This document shows, piece after piece, positions 9,822 through 18,869 of a stretch of 64,000 bases of DNA. Numbering within the stretch: the stretch's first letter is position 1; every line of letters begins with the position of its first letter. This DNA is from Chitinophaga filiformis (GTDB taxonomy: Bacteria > Bacteroidota > Bacteroidia > Chitinophagales > Chitinophagaceae). The notes beneath the pieces were generated by a model. That model was not told the DNA's origin. It did not search any database and saw only the letters and a list, made by a program, of their open reading frames with translations. The stretch covers positions 484,680 through 548,679 of the forward strand of contig NZ_FNBN01000004.1 in NCBI RefSeq assembly GCF_900102545.1. The letters run 5' to 3'. The translations under genes and the position numbers were made by a program.

Positions 9822-9891
9822 TTGTTTTTCTTTCCCTCATAATTTTCTGTGATCCGGCAGCTGTCAGGTCGCCACCGGTAGTATCGGATGT

Positions 9892-9927
9892 AAAAAGGCC
9901 TCATACATTTTGTAATGCAGAGGCCTT
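9892..9927 (-). terminator. Intrinsic terminator
   Basis: AAGGCCTC at 9895-9902 pairs with GAGGCCTT at 9920-9927. Read on the - strand, the hairpin is followed by a run of five T. It lies just after the stop of the ferritin-like gene on the - strand. Confidence 0.75.
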
Positions 9928-9948
9928 CGGGTTCCCATCTGTAATGCT

Positions 9949-10611
9949 TTATTCAGCAGCAGCTTCTTCATTTACAGAAGATTCTGCCAGTTGGGTAAGT
10001 AATACGTCTGTTTCCTTTTCCTCGCCCAGGGTCTGGTCCAGCAGTCTTGCTACTTCTTCGTGGCCCATTCTGCCTGCCAGTGTACGGAGGCTACCGTAAG
10101 TGGCGATCTCATAATGTTCGATCTTCTGTGCACAGATGATCAGGCCAGCATCTCTTACGGAGCTGTCTTCTTCTGTATCGTCTATCACTTCCTGACCTTC
10201 CTCAATCAAGCCTTCCATGGCCGGACATTTTTTCGCCTTTGCTGTTTGCCCAAGAGATTCGAATACCCTTTCGAGTCGGTTTACATGTTCTCTTGTCTGT
10301 TCCTGGTGGTTGCTGATAGCATCTGCCAATTCTTCTGAAGTAGCGGCCTTTTGCATTTTGCCTAAGGCTTTCACCAGTGCTTTTTCTGCCCAGTAGATGT
10401 CTTTTAACTGATCCATGAATAGTTGATGGAATTTGGAGTTGGGCATATCTTCATTCTGGCTTTTGCTGCTCCTGGAAGAGCTGGAACGGGAAGAGCTGCT
10501 TGCTCTTGGAGCAGTACGTGAGGTGGACATGGATTTACTACCTGCAGCGCTTCTACCTGTTGTCTTGGACTGGCTGCCTGTCCGTGATTTGGATTGGGTT
10601 CTTGTTGCCAT
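9949..10611 (-). CDS. YciE/YciF-type (DUF892) ferritin-like protein with Ser/Arg tail
   Basis: The C-terminal part (about 58-210) is a DUF892 four-helix ferritin-like domain: FHQLFMDQLKDIYWAEKAL, then HQEQTREHVNRLERVFESLG, CPAMEGLIEEG and AQKIEHYEIATYGSLRTLA. The Glu and His residues are placed for a di-metal site. The first 55 residues are a low-complexity Ser/Arg/Lys/Thr tail, rich in SSSR-type runs, which is an addition to the usual 160-170-aa family and could bind DNA or polyphosphate. Family members are stress-induced. The next upstream gene on the - strand is 27 bp away and likely shares the transcript. Confidence 0.9.
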   Translation of the reverse strand: MATRTQSKSRTGSQSKTTGRSAAGSKSMSTSRTAPRASSSSRSSSSRSSKSQNEDMPNSKFHQLFMDQLKDIYWAEKALVKALGKMQKAATSEELADAISNHQEQTREHVNRLERVFESLGQTAKAKKCPAMEGLIEEGQEVIDDTEEDSSVRDAGLIICAQKIEHYEIATYGSLRTLAGRMGHEEVARLLDQTLGEEKETDVLLTQLAESSVNEEAAAE

Positions 10612-10638
10612 GTTATTTGGAGTTTAATAGTGATCAAT

Positions 10639-11004
10639 TTATTCTTCCGGAATTACCCTGGAATCGTCTTCGTCGTAGCTATTGTATGTTTCCATGATCG
10701 TTCTGTCGGGGAAAAGATCGGGCGACCTTTCCTGTACATCCTCCCTGTCCTGTTCCGCTATGAGGTCTGCCCTGTCTTCTATTATCTCATCCTCTTTCTT
10801 TTTCTTAGCTTTCGGATTAGGAGGGGAACGTTTGATATCATGGTCAGGCACCTCGTTCGGCACAGGAGGTGGAGGTCCTGGTGGCGATGGAGGAGGTGTT
10901 ATTTCTGGTCCTGATGGTCTTGGCGGTTCCTCTTTAGGAGGGGGTTGCTTTTCAGGCACCCCTCCCGGAGAAGGATTCCCCGCTGACTTATGATAATATT
11001 GCAT
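10639..11004 (-). CDS. Proline-rich acidic hypothetical protein
   Basis: The 121-aa product has a Pro-rich N-terminal half (about 10-65, runs of PPP) followed by KAKKKKEDE and an acidic C-terminus ending in DSRVIPEE. It has no membrane segment or known domain and is probably disordered. An opposite-strand frame exists over the same bases, but the - strand copy is preferred because it lies 27 bp upstream of the DUF892 gene in the same direction and has a plausible charged composition. Function unknown. Confidence 0.55.
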   Translation of the reverse strand: MQYYHKSAGNPSPGGVPEKQPPPKEEPPRPSGPEITPPPSPPGPPPPVPNEVPDHDIKRSPPNPKAKKKKEDEIIEDRADLIAEQDREDVQERSPDLFPDRTIMETYNSYDEDDSRVIPEE

Positions 11005-11319
11005 AGTCTGATTTTTTCGTGAACGATTGCTTTTACGTGTGCTGCAGTTGCCGGATGTGTTTCAACCATGTGTTGTTCAATATGAAAGACAAAGTTCATT
11101 CCATCACCGGCCAGCATAGTTGGAAGACACATATCAGACATAGCTCTATTATGTCGGAATGCCTAACAGCAAAGCGTTTCAGCACTACTACACTTACTGT
11201 GATGATTATATGAAGCGATTTAGCAGCCACGGCAGGAATGCGTGTAGAATATGCATTTCACTGTGTGGAAATTGTTGGATAGTTGTAAATTCGAAAACTT
11301 ACTACAATCAGCGGGAAAA
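11005..11319. other. Divergent intergenic region
   Basis: This 315-bp stretch separates the leftward Pro-rich gene from the rightward kinase gene and should hold both promoters. No tRNA, hairpin terminator or convincing -33/-7 pair was found. A weak TAAATTCG lies shortly before the kinase start. The reading frame of the kinase is open upstream to 11251, but this part is not protein-like. Confidence 0.4.
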
Positions 11320-12714
11320 ATGCATATACCTGTACAAAAGAAGATCAGACTAGGATTCTTCATTGCTTTTACTGTTATCATCGTTGCCTCAATATGTTCA
11401 TTCCTGGTAACAAAGACGCTATTGGATAATGCCCGGTGGCTGAATCATACCATTGAGATCTCCAAAAGCCTGGAGGTAATCACCAAGCAGCTGAAGGATG
11501 CCGAATCGGCTATCCGGGGGTACAGCATTACCGGGGATACCGCCTTTCTGCGTCCTACCATGCAGCAACGTAGTATTAAGATAGAAGAAGAGTATATGAT
11601 GCTCCGCAGGATCACCGCAGAAAGCCGGCAGCAGCAACTGCACCTGGACACCCTGAAAAAACTGCTGGACAAGAAATACCAGCAGCTGATAGCTGGGGAA
11701 GCGAAAGTAACCTCCCGCCAGAAAGATACCTCTGCCGTGCAGGAGGGGGAAAAGTCCATGGACAGGATAGACCGGAAGGTCCAGGATATGTTGAATATTG
11801 AGAACGCCAAGCTGCGGCAGAAATCGAGGTTACAGAGCTTCTTTTCGGCCATCTGGATACCGGTGATCTTTATTTCCTCGCTTATGGCGATTCTCATTGG
11901 CATCTATTCCTACGTTACCCTTACACGGGAGTTCCGGTTGCAACTGCATATTGAATCCCGTTTGAAATCTTATCAGCATGACCTGCAGCAAAACATCAAG
12001 CTGCTGAATAAATCCAATGAGGAACTGGAGCAGTTTGCCTATGTGGCCTCTCACGACTTACAGGAACCTTTGCGTAAGATCTCCACTTTCAGCGACAGAC
12101 TGCAAACCAAATACGGCGATCACCTCCCTTCAGATGCTACTGACCTGATACACCGTATGGTGGGCGCCGTAGGAAGGATGCGGATACTGATCAATGATCT
12201 GCTGCTTTTCTCCAGGGCGGGCCGTATCACACCAGAGAATATTGTAAAAGTGGATATGACCCAGCTCATACAGGAGGTGATCAGTGACCTGGAAGTAAGC
12301 TTACAGGAAAAGCGGGCGGTGGTCAATATAGCACCCATTCCGGTGATAGAAGGTACCCCTACCTCTTTTCATCAGCTATTTCAGAACATTATTGCTAACG
12401 CCATTAAGTTCGCTCATCCGGAGAGACAGCTGGTGATCAATATCAGGTCTGAACAGGAAAATAACGAATGCAAAATATTTGTAGAGGATAATGGTATAGG
12501 TTTTGACCCTACATATGCCGAGCGCATCTTTTTATTATTTCAAAGACTACACGGCATGAGCGAATATTCCGGTACCGGTATAGGACTGGCCATTTGTAAG
12601 AAAATAGTGGATAGCCATCACGGGCATATTACCGCGTTAGGAACACCTGGCCAGGGCGCTACTTTCATTATTACATTACCTATCACGCAAACCCTCTACA
12701 ATGAAGAAAATTAA
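11320..12714 (+). CDS. CHASE3-domain sensor histidine kinase
   Basis: The 464-aa kinase has TM1 (about 10-33), an extracytoplasmic CHASE3 domain (about 40-160, with LKDAESAIRGYSITGD), TM2 (about 178-200), HisKA with phospho-acceptor H245 in YVASHDLQEPLRKI, and HATPase_c with N box (FQNIIANAIKFAH), G1 (VEDNGIGFD) and G2 (GTGIGLAICKKIV). All catalytic boxes are intact. ATG at 11320 is chosen because it directly precedes TM1. The 3' end overlaps the next regulator gene by 14 bp, so the pair is co-translated. This kinase type often signals through Rcp1-like regulators, matching the neighbour. Confidence 0.93.
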   Translation: MHIPVQKKIRLGFFIAFTVIIVASICSFLVTKTLLDNARWLNHTIEISKSLEVITKQLKDAESAIRGYSITGDTAFLRPTMQQRSIKIEEEYMMLRRITAESRQQQLHLDTLKKLLDKKYQQLIAGEAKVTSRQKDTSAVQEGEKSMDRIDRKVQDMLNIENAKLRQKSRLQSFFSAIWIPVIFISSLMAILIGIYSYVTLTREFRLQLHIESRLKSYQHDLQQNIKLLNKSNEELEQFAYVASHDLQEPLRKISTFSDRLQTKYGDHLPSDATDLIHRMVGAVGRMRILINDLLLFSRAGRITPENIVKVDMTQLIQEVISDLEVSLQEKRAVVNIAPIPVIEGTPTSFHQLFQNIIANAIKFAHPERQLVINIRSEQENNECKIFVEDNGIGFDPTYAERIFLLFQRLHGMSEYSGTGIGLAICKKIVDSHHGHITALGTPGQGATFIITLPITQTLYNEEN

Positions 12715-13156
12715 AAGTGCCGGAAAAATTAGCATTCTTATTGCAGATGATGATGCTGACGACAGAGAACTGATCCGGGCGGCTTTCGAAGAGAACAGCA
12801 CGCAGCACCACATTAATTTTGTCGAAAATGGCGAAGAACTGTTGCATTATCTGAATCGTAACGGTCACTATGCGGACGAAACGCTACACCCATTTCCACA
12901 GCTTATCCTGCTGGACCTCAACATGCCCAAAAAGGATGGAAGGGAGGCGCTACGCGAACTGAAATCAAACGATCTGTTTAAGAGCATACCCGTTATAATA
13001 TTGACTACGTCGATGGAGGAAAAAGATATTGTTAGAAGTTATGAGCTGGGGGTAAACAGCTTTATCATAAAACCAGTTACCTATTCGGGCCTCGTGGAAT
13101 TTACCCGTGTGTTGGGAAAATATTGGTTCGAAATAGCGGAACTGCCAAATGTTTAG
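12701..13156 (+). CDS. Single-domain response regulator, Rcp1-like
   Basis: The 151-aa protein is one receiver domain with acidic pocket at D16-D18 (IADDDADD), phospho-acceptor D72 in ILLDLNMPKKDG, T/S at about 102 and K124 in FIIKPV. There is no output domain. The DDADDRELIRAAFE start is typical of Rcp1-type regulators paired with CHASE3 or phytochrome-like kinases. It overlaps the kinase upstream and is 3 bp before the next signalling gene, so a three-gene operon is likely. Confidence 0.93.
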   Translation: MKKIKSAGKISILIADDDADDRELIRAAFEENSTQHHINFVENGEELLHYLNRNGHYADETLHPFPQLILLDLNMPKKDGREALRELKSNDLFKSIPVIILTTSMEEKDIVRSYELGVNSFIIKPVTYSGLVEFTRVLGKYWFEIAELPNV

Positions 13157-13159
13157 AGA

Positions 13160-14593
13160 ATGACAGATCAACCCGTACACATATTGATGATAGATGATGA
13201 CGAGGACGACTTCTTCCTCGTTAATCAGTTGTTGCAGGACATTTCCCCGGGACAGTACCAACTGGACTGGGCGCCTACTTATTCAAAAGCGGTAGAGCAA
13301 ATAGACAGAAAGGTACATGACATTTACCTGGCCGACTATCGTCTGGGACCTTATACGGGTATAGACATCCTCCACCATTTCCAGCAGCTGGATTACAAAG
13401 CGCCGGTGATCATGCTTACCGGTAAGGGCGACTATACGATAGATAAGGAAGCGATGCAGGCAGGTGCTTCTGACTACCTGGTAAAAGGCGAGATCAGTGC
13501 CGACCTGCTGGAACGCTCTATCCGTTATGCACTGGACGAGGCACGCCATCTCCGTATTATCGAGGAAAACGAAAAGAAGTATTTCGGCGTATTCGAAAAA
13601 GCGCATGACCTCATCATTCTTGCCGACTGCGACAAGAATGTGATTGACGCCAATCCCTCTGCTATCAGGACTTTACAATACACTAAGGACGAAATGTTGC
13701 AGCTGAACCTCAAGCAACTCTTTTTCCAGGAGGATCAGTGCAAACATTTCTTCGATCACATCTGCGGGGAAGAATCCAGTCTGCGCACGGAATATAACTT
13801 TCTGACCAAACATGGGAAGAAGCTCGACGTGATGGTCAGCGCGGTAACACTGGATGAGCAGGAACAGATCTTCCTTTGTGTGGTACAGGATATTACTGAA
13901 AGGAAACGGGAGGAGCTGGAGAAACAGCAACAGCAGAAATTTGTTGTGACGGGCCGTATTGCCCGGGTGATTGCACACGAAGTGCGTAATCCGCTTACCA
14001 ATATCCTGCTGGCTGTTAGCCAGTTTAAGGGAGAGCCTGTTAGTGTAGAAGATAGCCAGGTATATGTCGATATCATTGAACGGAACTGTACGCGTATCAA
14101 TCAGTTGATTACAGAGCTGCTGCATTCCACCAGGATGATAGAACTTAATATCCGTCCTCACGGTATCAACGAACTGACAGATAAGGCCCTTGCGCTTGCG
14201 CAGGACCGCCTGCAACTCAACGAGATCAGTGTAAAGAAAGAATACGTCAAGCAGGATGTCATGATCCCGGCAGATGAAGATAAGGTGATCATTGCCTTGT
14301 TAAATATCATCATCAATGCAGTAGAAGCAATGACGCCGGGAAAAGGATTGCTTACATTACAGACGGCCAAACAGCGGGATAAAGCAGTGATCACTATCAC
14401 TGATAATGGTCCCGGTATTCCGGAAGAGACCAAGACCCGTTTGTTTGATCCGTTCTTTACCAATAAGCCTAAAGGAACAGGTTTAGGGTTAACGAGTACG
14501 CAGAATATCATTATGAATCATAAAGGTACGGTACATGTGGAGAGTGAAATTGGGACAGGAAGTGTATTCACCATTGTACTGCCGTTGAACTAA
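13160..14593 (+). CDS. REC-PAS-histidine kinase
   Basis: The 477-aa protein starts with a receiver domain (about 6-125; acidic pocket IDDDEDD, D59 in YLADYRLG, K109 in YLVKGE), then a PAS domain (about 138-250), HisKA with H273 in IAHEVRNPLTNI, and HATPase_c with NIIINAVEAM, DNGPGIP and GTGLGLTSTQNII. The N-terminal receiver makes it able to take a signal from an upstream kinase and pass it on, so a phosphorelay within this operon is plausible. No membrane segment; cytoplasmic. It ends at a strong hairpin at 14605-14651. Confidence 0.93.
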   Translation: MTDQPVHILMIDDDEDDFFLVNQLLQDISPGQYQLDWAPTYSKAVEQIDRKVHDIYLADYRLGPYTGIDILHHFQQLDYKAPVIMLTGKGDYTIDKEAMQAGASDYLVKGEISADLLERSIRYALDEARHLRIIEENEKKYFGVFEKAHDLIILADCDKNVIDANPSAIRTLQYTKDEMLQLNLKQLFFQEDQCKHFFDHICGEESSLRTEYNFLTKHGKKLDVMVSAVTLDEQEQIFLCVVQDITERKREELEKQQQQKFVVTGRIARVIAHEVRNPLTNILLAVSQFKGEPVSVEDSQVYVDIIERNCTRINQLITELLHSTRMIELNIRPHGINELTDKALALAQDRLQLNEISVKKEYVKQDVMIPADEDKVIIALLNIIINAVEAMTPGKGLLTLQTAKQRDKAVITITDNGPGIPEETKTRLFDPFFTNKPKGTGLGLTSTQNIIMNHKGTVHVESEIGTGSVFTIVLPLN

Positions 14594-14604
14594 GCATAAC
14601 AGTC

Positions 14605-14651
14605 ATCAGGAAATGAATGCTGCAGACATATTTAAGCATTCATTTCCTGAT
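14605..14651. terminator. Bidirectional intrinsic terminator
   Basis: A perfect 17-bp stem: ATCAGGAAATGAATGCT at 14605-14621 and its complement at 14635-14651, with a 13-nt loop. It lies between convergent genes and can end both transcripts. Confidence 0.85.
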
Positions 14652-14659
14652 TTGTTATA

Positions 14660-15142
14660 TCACATCGCATTAAGCTTTTCATCTGTATTTTCAATTGCTT
14701 CTTCCACTGAGTGGGACTCTTTCATCGCCAGTCTTTTCTTCGTCTCCTCTGACAGCTTCATGTAATAGTTATGCAGCGTATCCAGCTCTTCTTCTGTCAG
14801 ATCTTCCACTACAATGAGGCGGTTACTGGCCAGTTTATTGGCAGCTATCAGTTCATTCAGTTTCAGTTGTACGGATTTTGAATCTTTATTCTGTGATTTC
14901 TGGATAATGAATACCATCAGGAAAGTGATGATGGTTGTACCAGTATTGATCACCAGTTGCCAGGTATCCGAGAAACCGAATACAGGACCGGTAATCGCCC
15001 ATATGATAATAGCTGCCAGAGCAATAAAGAATGCCCATTGCGATCCTGTAGCCTGTGCCACTTTCGAAGAAAAACGCTCAAAGAAGCCGGCGTTCTTTTT
15101 GTCCCCATTATCTGTTTGCTGCTGATTGTTTTGCGGATCCAT
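14660..15142 (-). CDS. Low-affinity iron permease-like membrane protein
   Basis: The 160-aa protein matches the bacterial low-affinity iron permease family (PF04120) in size and motifs: a short cytoplasmic start, a first helix (about 36-58), WQLVINTGTTIITFLMVFII as the second (about 61-80), then QKSQNKDSKSVQLKLNELI, and a charged C-terminal tail. The family name comes from fungal Fet4; the bacterial role as an iron carrier is not well established. Transcribed alone on the - strand. Confidence 0.85.
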   Translation of the reverse strand: MDPQNNQQQTDNGDKKNAGFFERFSSKVAQATGSQWAFFIALAAIIIWAITGPVFGFSDTWQLVINTGTTIITFLMVFIIQKSQNKDSKSVQLKLNELIAANKLASNRLIVVEDLTEEELDTLHNYYMKLSEETKKRLAMKESHSVEEAIENTDEKLNAM

Positions 15143-15200
15143 AAATGCTAGGTTTTATCACACATAAAAATGCAAATAGCATACCGGGCAGAAATAGAAA

Positions 15201-15222
15201 AGGCCCGCTGGATAACGGGCCT
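15201..15222 (-). terminator. Intrinsic terminator
   Basis: AGGCCCG at 15201-15207 pairs with CGGGCCT at 15216-15222. On the - strand it is followed by TTTTCTATTTC. It is placed to end the sigma-54 activator transcript. Confidence 0.75.
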
Positions 15223-15261
15223 GTATGCTGAGTATAAAACAAACATTATAATTGATATCGC

Positions 15262-16731
15262 TTAATAGTTTATGTTGAGTAACCTTAATTTGTTGTATAA
15301 GGTTTTACGGTCGATGTTCAACAGCTGCGCAGCCTTCGTCTTATTGTATTTCACCTCTTTGAGTACATTGATGATCTTGTTGTACTCTGCCTGCAGCGCA
15401 ACTGTTTTCAGGTCGTTTTCATTTGTGATGGAGATCAGTTCACCAGACATATTCACCTGGTGATCTTCCTCGTATGGTTGCTGTGCAAATGACTCTTTCA
15501 TCTCCAGTGGCAATGTAGACAAGGTAATGTCTTCATGCTCGGGAGTAAGCAGGCATGCACGGCGTATCACGTTTTTCAGTTCACGGATATTACCTGGCCA
15601 GTTGTATCTGCTGAAACATTCCCATACTTCATTGGTGATCTTGCCACAGTTCTTCTGCAGTTCTCTTTCCACCTGGCGCATGAATGCATCTACAAACAGG
15701 GGCAGGTCTTCTACCCTTTCGCGCAGCGGTGGAATATAGATAGTGAACTCATTGAACCGGTGGAAGAGGTCTTCACGGAAGCGACCCTTTGCTACTGACT
15801 CAGACAGCTTTTCGTTGGATGCCACGATGATGCGTACATCTATCGGAATCTCTTTCAAGCTACCTACTCTGCGGATCACTTTTTCCTGGATCACGCGCAA
15901 TAAAGCTACCTGTATATCGTAAGAGAGGTTGGCTACTTCGTCGAGGAACAGGGTACCACCATGGGCCTGTTCGAAGGCGCCTATCTTGGTATTGATAGCG
16001 CCTGTGAATGAACCTTTCTCATGACCGAACAGTTCACTTGCTGCCAGTTCTTTGGAAAGGCTACCACAATCCAGCGCCACGAAGGGCTGGTTATGTCGTT
16101 TACTATGGTGATGGATGAGATGTGCTACAGATTCCTTACCGGTACCTGTTTCACCAAAGATGATAACACTGTAGTCGGTAGGTGCTACCAGTTTAATCTG
16201 GCGGAAGAGTTCTTTCGCGCCATTACTTTCACCGTATACGTATTTATGGCTTTTATCCAGCATTTCACCATCCGGTTCTCCATCGGATGATTCTACTACA
16301 GCTGCACTACCAGCTGAGGAGCCATTTACAGTACGCATGGGCATAGATTCTTCGCGTTCGCGTTCTGCGTCCATATGTGCAAATGCTTTATGTACCAGGT
16401 TCAATATTTCGTCCGGATAAAGCGGTTTGGAGAGGTAGTCGTAGGCACCGTTCTTGACCATATCTACAGCAACTCTGACATCCGTATATCCGGTAATGAT
16501 GATCACAATAGTACGTGGATTGATCTGAAGAATATCCTGCAGCAACTGCGCACCGTCTGTGTCTTTCAACCTGTAGTCGCATAACACCAGGTCGAAAGTT
16601 TTTTCTTTCATCATCTTCAAAGCAGTTGCACCGCTCATGGTAGTATCCACCTTGAAGCCATGTTTACCTAGAAACTTGCTTAATAACGTACAAATATTGA
16701 TCTCATCATCAATTATCAGAATATTTCTCAT
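15262..16731 (-). CDS. NtrC-family sigma-54-dependent response regulator
   Basis: The 489-aa protein has a receiver (1-120; D52 in [11 protein letters not shown]102 in YLSKPL), an AAA+ domain (about 165-395; Walker A GETGTGKE at 193-200, sigma-54 contact loop GSFTGA at 240-245, Walker [10 protein letters not shown]) and a C-terminal Fis-type HTH ([20 protein letters not shown]). GSFTGA is a tolerated variant of GAFTGA. When phosphorylated it should drive sigma-54 promoters. A glycine/serine-rich linker (about 135-160) joins the first two domains. No partner kinase is adjacent; the kinases at 11.3-14.6 kb are candidates. Confidence 0.95.
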   Translation of the reverse strand: MRNILIIDDEINICTLLSKFLGKHGFKVDTTMSGATALKMMKEKTFDLVLCDYRLKDTDGAQLLQDILQINPRTIVIIITGYTDVRVAVDMVKNGAYDYLSKPLYPDEILNLVHKAFAHMDAEREREESMPMRTVNGSSAGSAAVVESSDGEPDGEMLDKSHKYVYGESNGAKELFRQIKLVAPTDYSVIIFGETGTGKESVAHLIHHHSKRHNQPFVALDCGSLSKELAASELFGHEKGSFTGAINTKIGAFEQAHGGTLFLDEVANLSYDIQVALLRVIQEKVIRRVGSLKEIPIDVRIIVASNEKLSESVAKGRFREDLFHRFNEFTIYIPPLRERVEDLPLFVDAFMRQVERELQKNCGKITNEVWECFSRYNWPGNIRELKNVIRRACLLTPEHEDITLSTLPLEMKESFAQQPYEEDHQVNMSGELISITNENDLKTVALQAEYNKIINVLKEVKYNKTKAAQLLNIDRKTLYNKLRLLNINY

Positions 16732-16790
16732 AATATTTATATGTGGTGTTTGACAACTGCTAGTTTAAATTTACAAATTAATCACCGATC

Positions 16791-17219
16791 TTATTTCTGT
16801 CTTAACATATCGCTCATCAATTCATCCAGGTTCGTTACATTAAATGGTTTAGCCATAAAATAACTGGCCCCGGCATTTAATGCTTTCTGCTTTTCCATAC
16901 CGTTGTCATACGCACTGATCGTTATCACCGGCAGGGCAGGGCATTTCTTTTTGATGGCGGGCAATGCTTCCAGGCCTGAGCCATCAGGCAAGTGTATATC
17001 CAGGAAAAGCAAATCCGGTTGTTGATGTTGTAAGTATTGCATTCCTTCTGTCAGTGCGTGGACATATTTTACTTTATACCCATGTTTCACCAGGCTTAAC
17101 TGCAATAGTCGACATATATCAGGTTCATCGTCAATGATCAAAATAAACGACCCTTTTTTCCCCTCGGTCAATACTTTATCTGACGGACGGTCCACGTCCG
17201 TTTTTATATGCTGTGCCAT
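16791..17219 (-). CDS. Single-domain response regulator
   Basis: The 142-aa product is a receiver domain with acidic pocket DDE at about 30-32, D74 in LLFLDIHLPDG and K124 in FMAKPF, and no output domain. The frame is open upstream to 17339, but the ATG at 17219 is preferred because the upstream stretch is not protein-like and receiver proteins usually begin about 20 residues before the first strand. It precedes the NtrC-type gene on the same strand by 59 bp and may share its regulation. Confidence 0.88.
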   Translation of the reverse strand: MAQHIKTDVDRPSDKVLTEGKKGSFILIIDDEPDICRLLQLSLVKHGYKVKYVHALTEGMQYLQHQQPDLLFLDIHLPDGSGLEALPAIKKKCPALPVITISAYDNGMEKQKALNAGASYFMAKPFNVTNLDELMSDMLRQK

Positions 17220-17396
17220 GCGTTCACTTGTACCATTAAGTTGATTATCAAATGCTTGAAGATGTATTCGTACAAAAACCGGTTCTATAGTAATATTAAA
17301 TCCACCCTGATCCGTCCAAAATACCCATAATCTATGCATTCAAATATCAATCCATGACCAACCCCATGATTTCCATAGGGATTATATTTCGTCTAC

Positions 17397-17588
17397 ACAC
17401 GAAATTGTGGAATTATTTCCACACTATTTGTAGAGACTCCCCTATCTGCGATAAGATTTACAACACTTATCCGGGTATAGGCCGGTGGTATGGTAATTGA
17501 ATCTTTTCTTATTGAATAGAGATTTTTCATTCATAGCTGTTGTTTTAGTTATTGTCCCGGGTAGCGATTCCCGGGACAATTTTTTTTC
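17397..17588 (+). ncRNA. Candidate small RNA A
   Basis: No protein frame occupies this region, yet a strong + strand terminator ends it at 17588. A 7-bp inverted repeat (TGTGGAA / TTCCACA at 17406-17423) lies near the possible 5' end, after a -7-like TATATTTC at 17383-17390. A transcript of about 190 nt is inferred. The 5' end is a guess. Confidence 0.35.
17551..17588 (+). terminator. Strong intrinsic terminator with no upstream gene
   Basis: ATTGTCCCGGG at 17551-17561 pairs perfectly with CCCGGGACAAT at 17570-17580 over an 8-nt loop and is followed by eight T. The nearest gene to the left is on the - strand, so this terminator needs an unannotated + strand transcript. Confidence 0.85.
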
Positions 17589-17626
17589 ATTAACATCTCA
17601 TTCACACTTTTCTTATTTCAAGCATC

Positions 17627-17634
17627 TACATTTG
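17627..17634 (+). promoter_or_regulatory. Bacteroidota -7 box for candidate RNA B
   Basis: TACATTTG fits the TAnnTTTG -7 consensus exactly. The -33 region is only T-rich (CTTTTC) and is a weak match. Transcription would begin near 17640. Confidence 0.45.
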
Positions 17635-17639
17635 ATCAT

Positions 17640-17746
17640 CCAATTATGTTTAATCCATGCATCTGCGATGCAGATGTCAAATATTTTAACAGGTTGTTTT
17701 CTTGTTTTAAGTGAAGAGCCAGGTTGTTTAGCCTGGCTCCTTTTAT
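17640..17746 (+). ncRNA. Candidate small RNA B
   Basis: About 105 nt lie between a consensus -7 box and an intrinsic terminator, with an internal perfect hairpin (CATCTGC / GCAGATG, 17660-17676). No coding frame of note. The promoter-hairpin-terminator order is what a small regulatory RNA looks like. Confidence 0.45.
17716..17745 (+). terminator. Intrinsic terminator of candidate RNA B
   Basis: GAGCCAGG at 17716-17723 pairs with CCTGGCTC at 17732-17739 and is followed by CTTTTATT. Confidence 0.75.
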
Positions 17747-17876
17747 TCTTAATAATTACTTAACCTGCTTTTTTTTGCTCCTGTTATTATAACAATTAAT
17801 ATTACCAAGCTAGCTACGCCCAGAACGTTGACCTTATGCCAGCTTATCCACAACCCTCAAAGTAAATGCGACCTAT

Positions 17877-18869
17877 ATGAACGTGACTATCGAATATGGT
17901 ATAGTCGGAATTCCTGAGCACCATATTAAAATAACGCATCAGTTGCCCCCACAATATGCTGCGTACCGCTGTGATTTTGCGGATGCGGTACTCGTGAGCA
18001 GTCCTTCTATAGATATCATTTATCATACGACTACGGCTGATGGCTGTAGCCTGAGCAATAACATCTTCATTGTTAAAGAACCTGTGCAGCTGCTACCGAA
18101 AGTCAAAGAAGGAGTAAGTATGGCGTGCTGTATGATAGAAGGCAGTATCAATCTTACCTATGCAGATCTGACGACCATTCCCCTGCTCCAGGGGCAGTAT
18201 AACTGTTTTCATATTATAGGCCAGCAGCAACCTACCTTGTTTAGTCCCGGAATTTATGAAGTGCAGTATTACGGGTTTAGCCGGGATATGATTGCGACGT
18301 ATACCAGTCATTCTAAATTAGCCAAGAAATGGCTGTATAAGATGGATATGGGTATGCCTGCGCTGCTTACTGCCAGTCCGGGGATTATCTGGGAAGGGCT
18401 GTATCATCTTAATCATGAGCTGAAGTTCTCGGTGATAAATACAGGATTACGGAAGACATGGCTGTTAGGCAAACTGCAGGAACTGCTAATTCTTATTCTC
18501 GAACAACAGGATACTAATACGGTGTCCTCTTCGCAGGATGTTACTTTTAATACGATTAAAACGTTTATCCGTAATAATGTGGATAAGGAGCTGACGATCG
18601 GCCAACTTGCTTCTACGTATTTTGTTAGTGCATCAAAACTGCGGCAGAGTTTTATTAAGTACTGCGGTATGTCGTTTAGTGATTTTCAGTTGAAGGTGAG
18701 GATGGAGAGAGCCAGGGTGATGTGTTTGGAAAATGATGTGAGCATAGCGCATATTGCGTATGTGCTGGGGTATAAGAACCCGTCGGCATTGACGAAGGTG
18801 TATAAGAATTATTATGGGGAGACGCCGAGTGAAACGAGGAAGAATGGGGGGTATAACATGCTGTCGTAA
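17877..18869 (+). CDS. AraC-family transcriptional regulator
   Basis: The 330-aa protein ends in a two-HTH AraC DNA-binding domain (about 225-326): LTIGQLASTYFVSASKLRQSF, then DVSIAHIAYVLGYKNPSALTKVYKNYYGETPSETRK. The N-terminal 220 residues are a poorly recognisable sensor region and show no clear cupin motif. It is the last + strand gene before the LanC/LanKC-like operon, with a 376-bp gap, so it may control that operon, though nothing in the sequence proves it. Confidence 0.92.
   Translation: MNVTIEYGIVGIPEHHIKITHQLPPQYAAYRCDFADAVLVSSPSIDIIYHTTTADGCSLSNNIFIVKEPVQLLPKVKEGVSMACCMIEGSINLTYADLTTIPLLQGQYNCFHIIGQQQPTLFSPGIYEVQYYGFSRDMIATYTSHSKLAKKWLYKMDMGMPALLTASPGIIWEGLYHLNHELKFSVINTGLRKTWLLGKLQELLILILEQQDTNTVSSSQDVTFNTIKTFIRNNVDKELTIGQLASTYFVSASKLRQSFIKYCGMSFSDFQLKVRMERARVMCLENDVSIAHIAYVLGYKNPSALTKVYKNYYGETPSETRKNGGYNMLS

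Noticed and set aside
10682-10993. Opposite-strand frame (Gly/Ser-rich, 103 aa) over the Pro-rich gene
   Set aside because: It is the mirror of a low-complexity Pro-rich frame, stands against the direction of the neighbouring genes and has no protein-like features.
17340-17876. A tRNA or riboswitch in the gap before the AraC gene
   Set aside because: No cloverleaf or known riboswitch core was seen; only simple hairpins and terminators.
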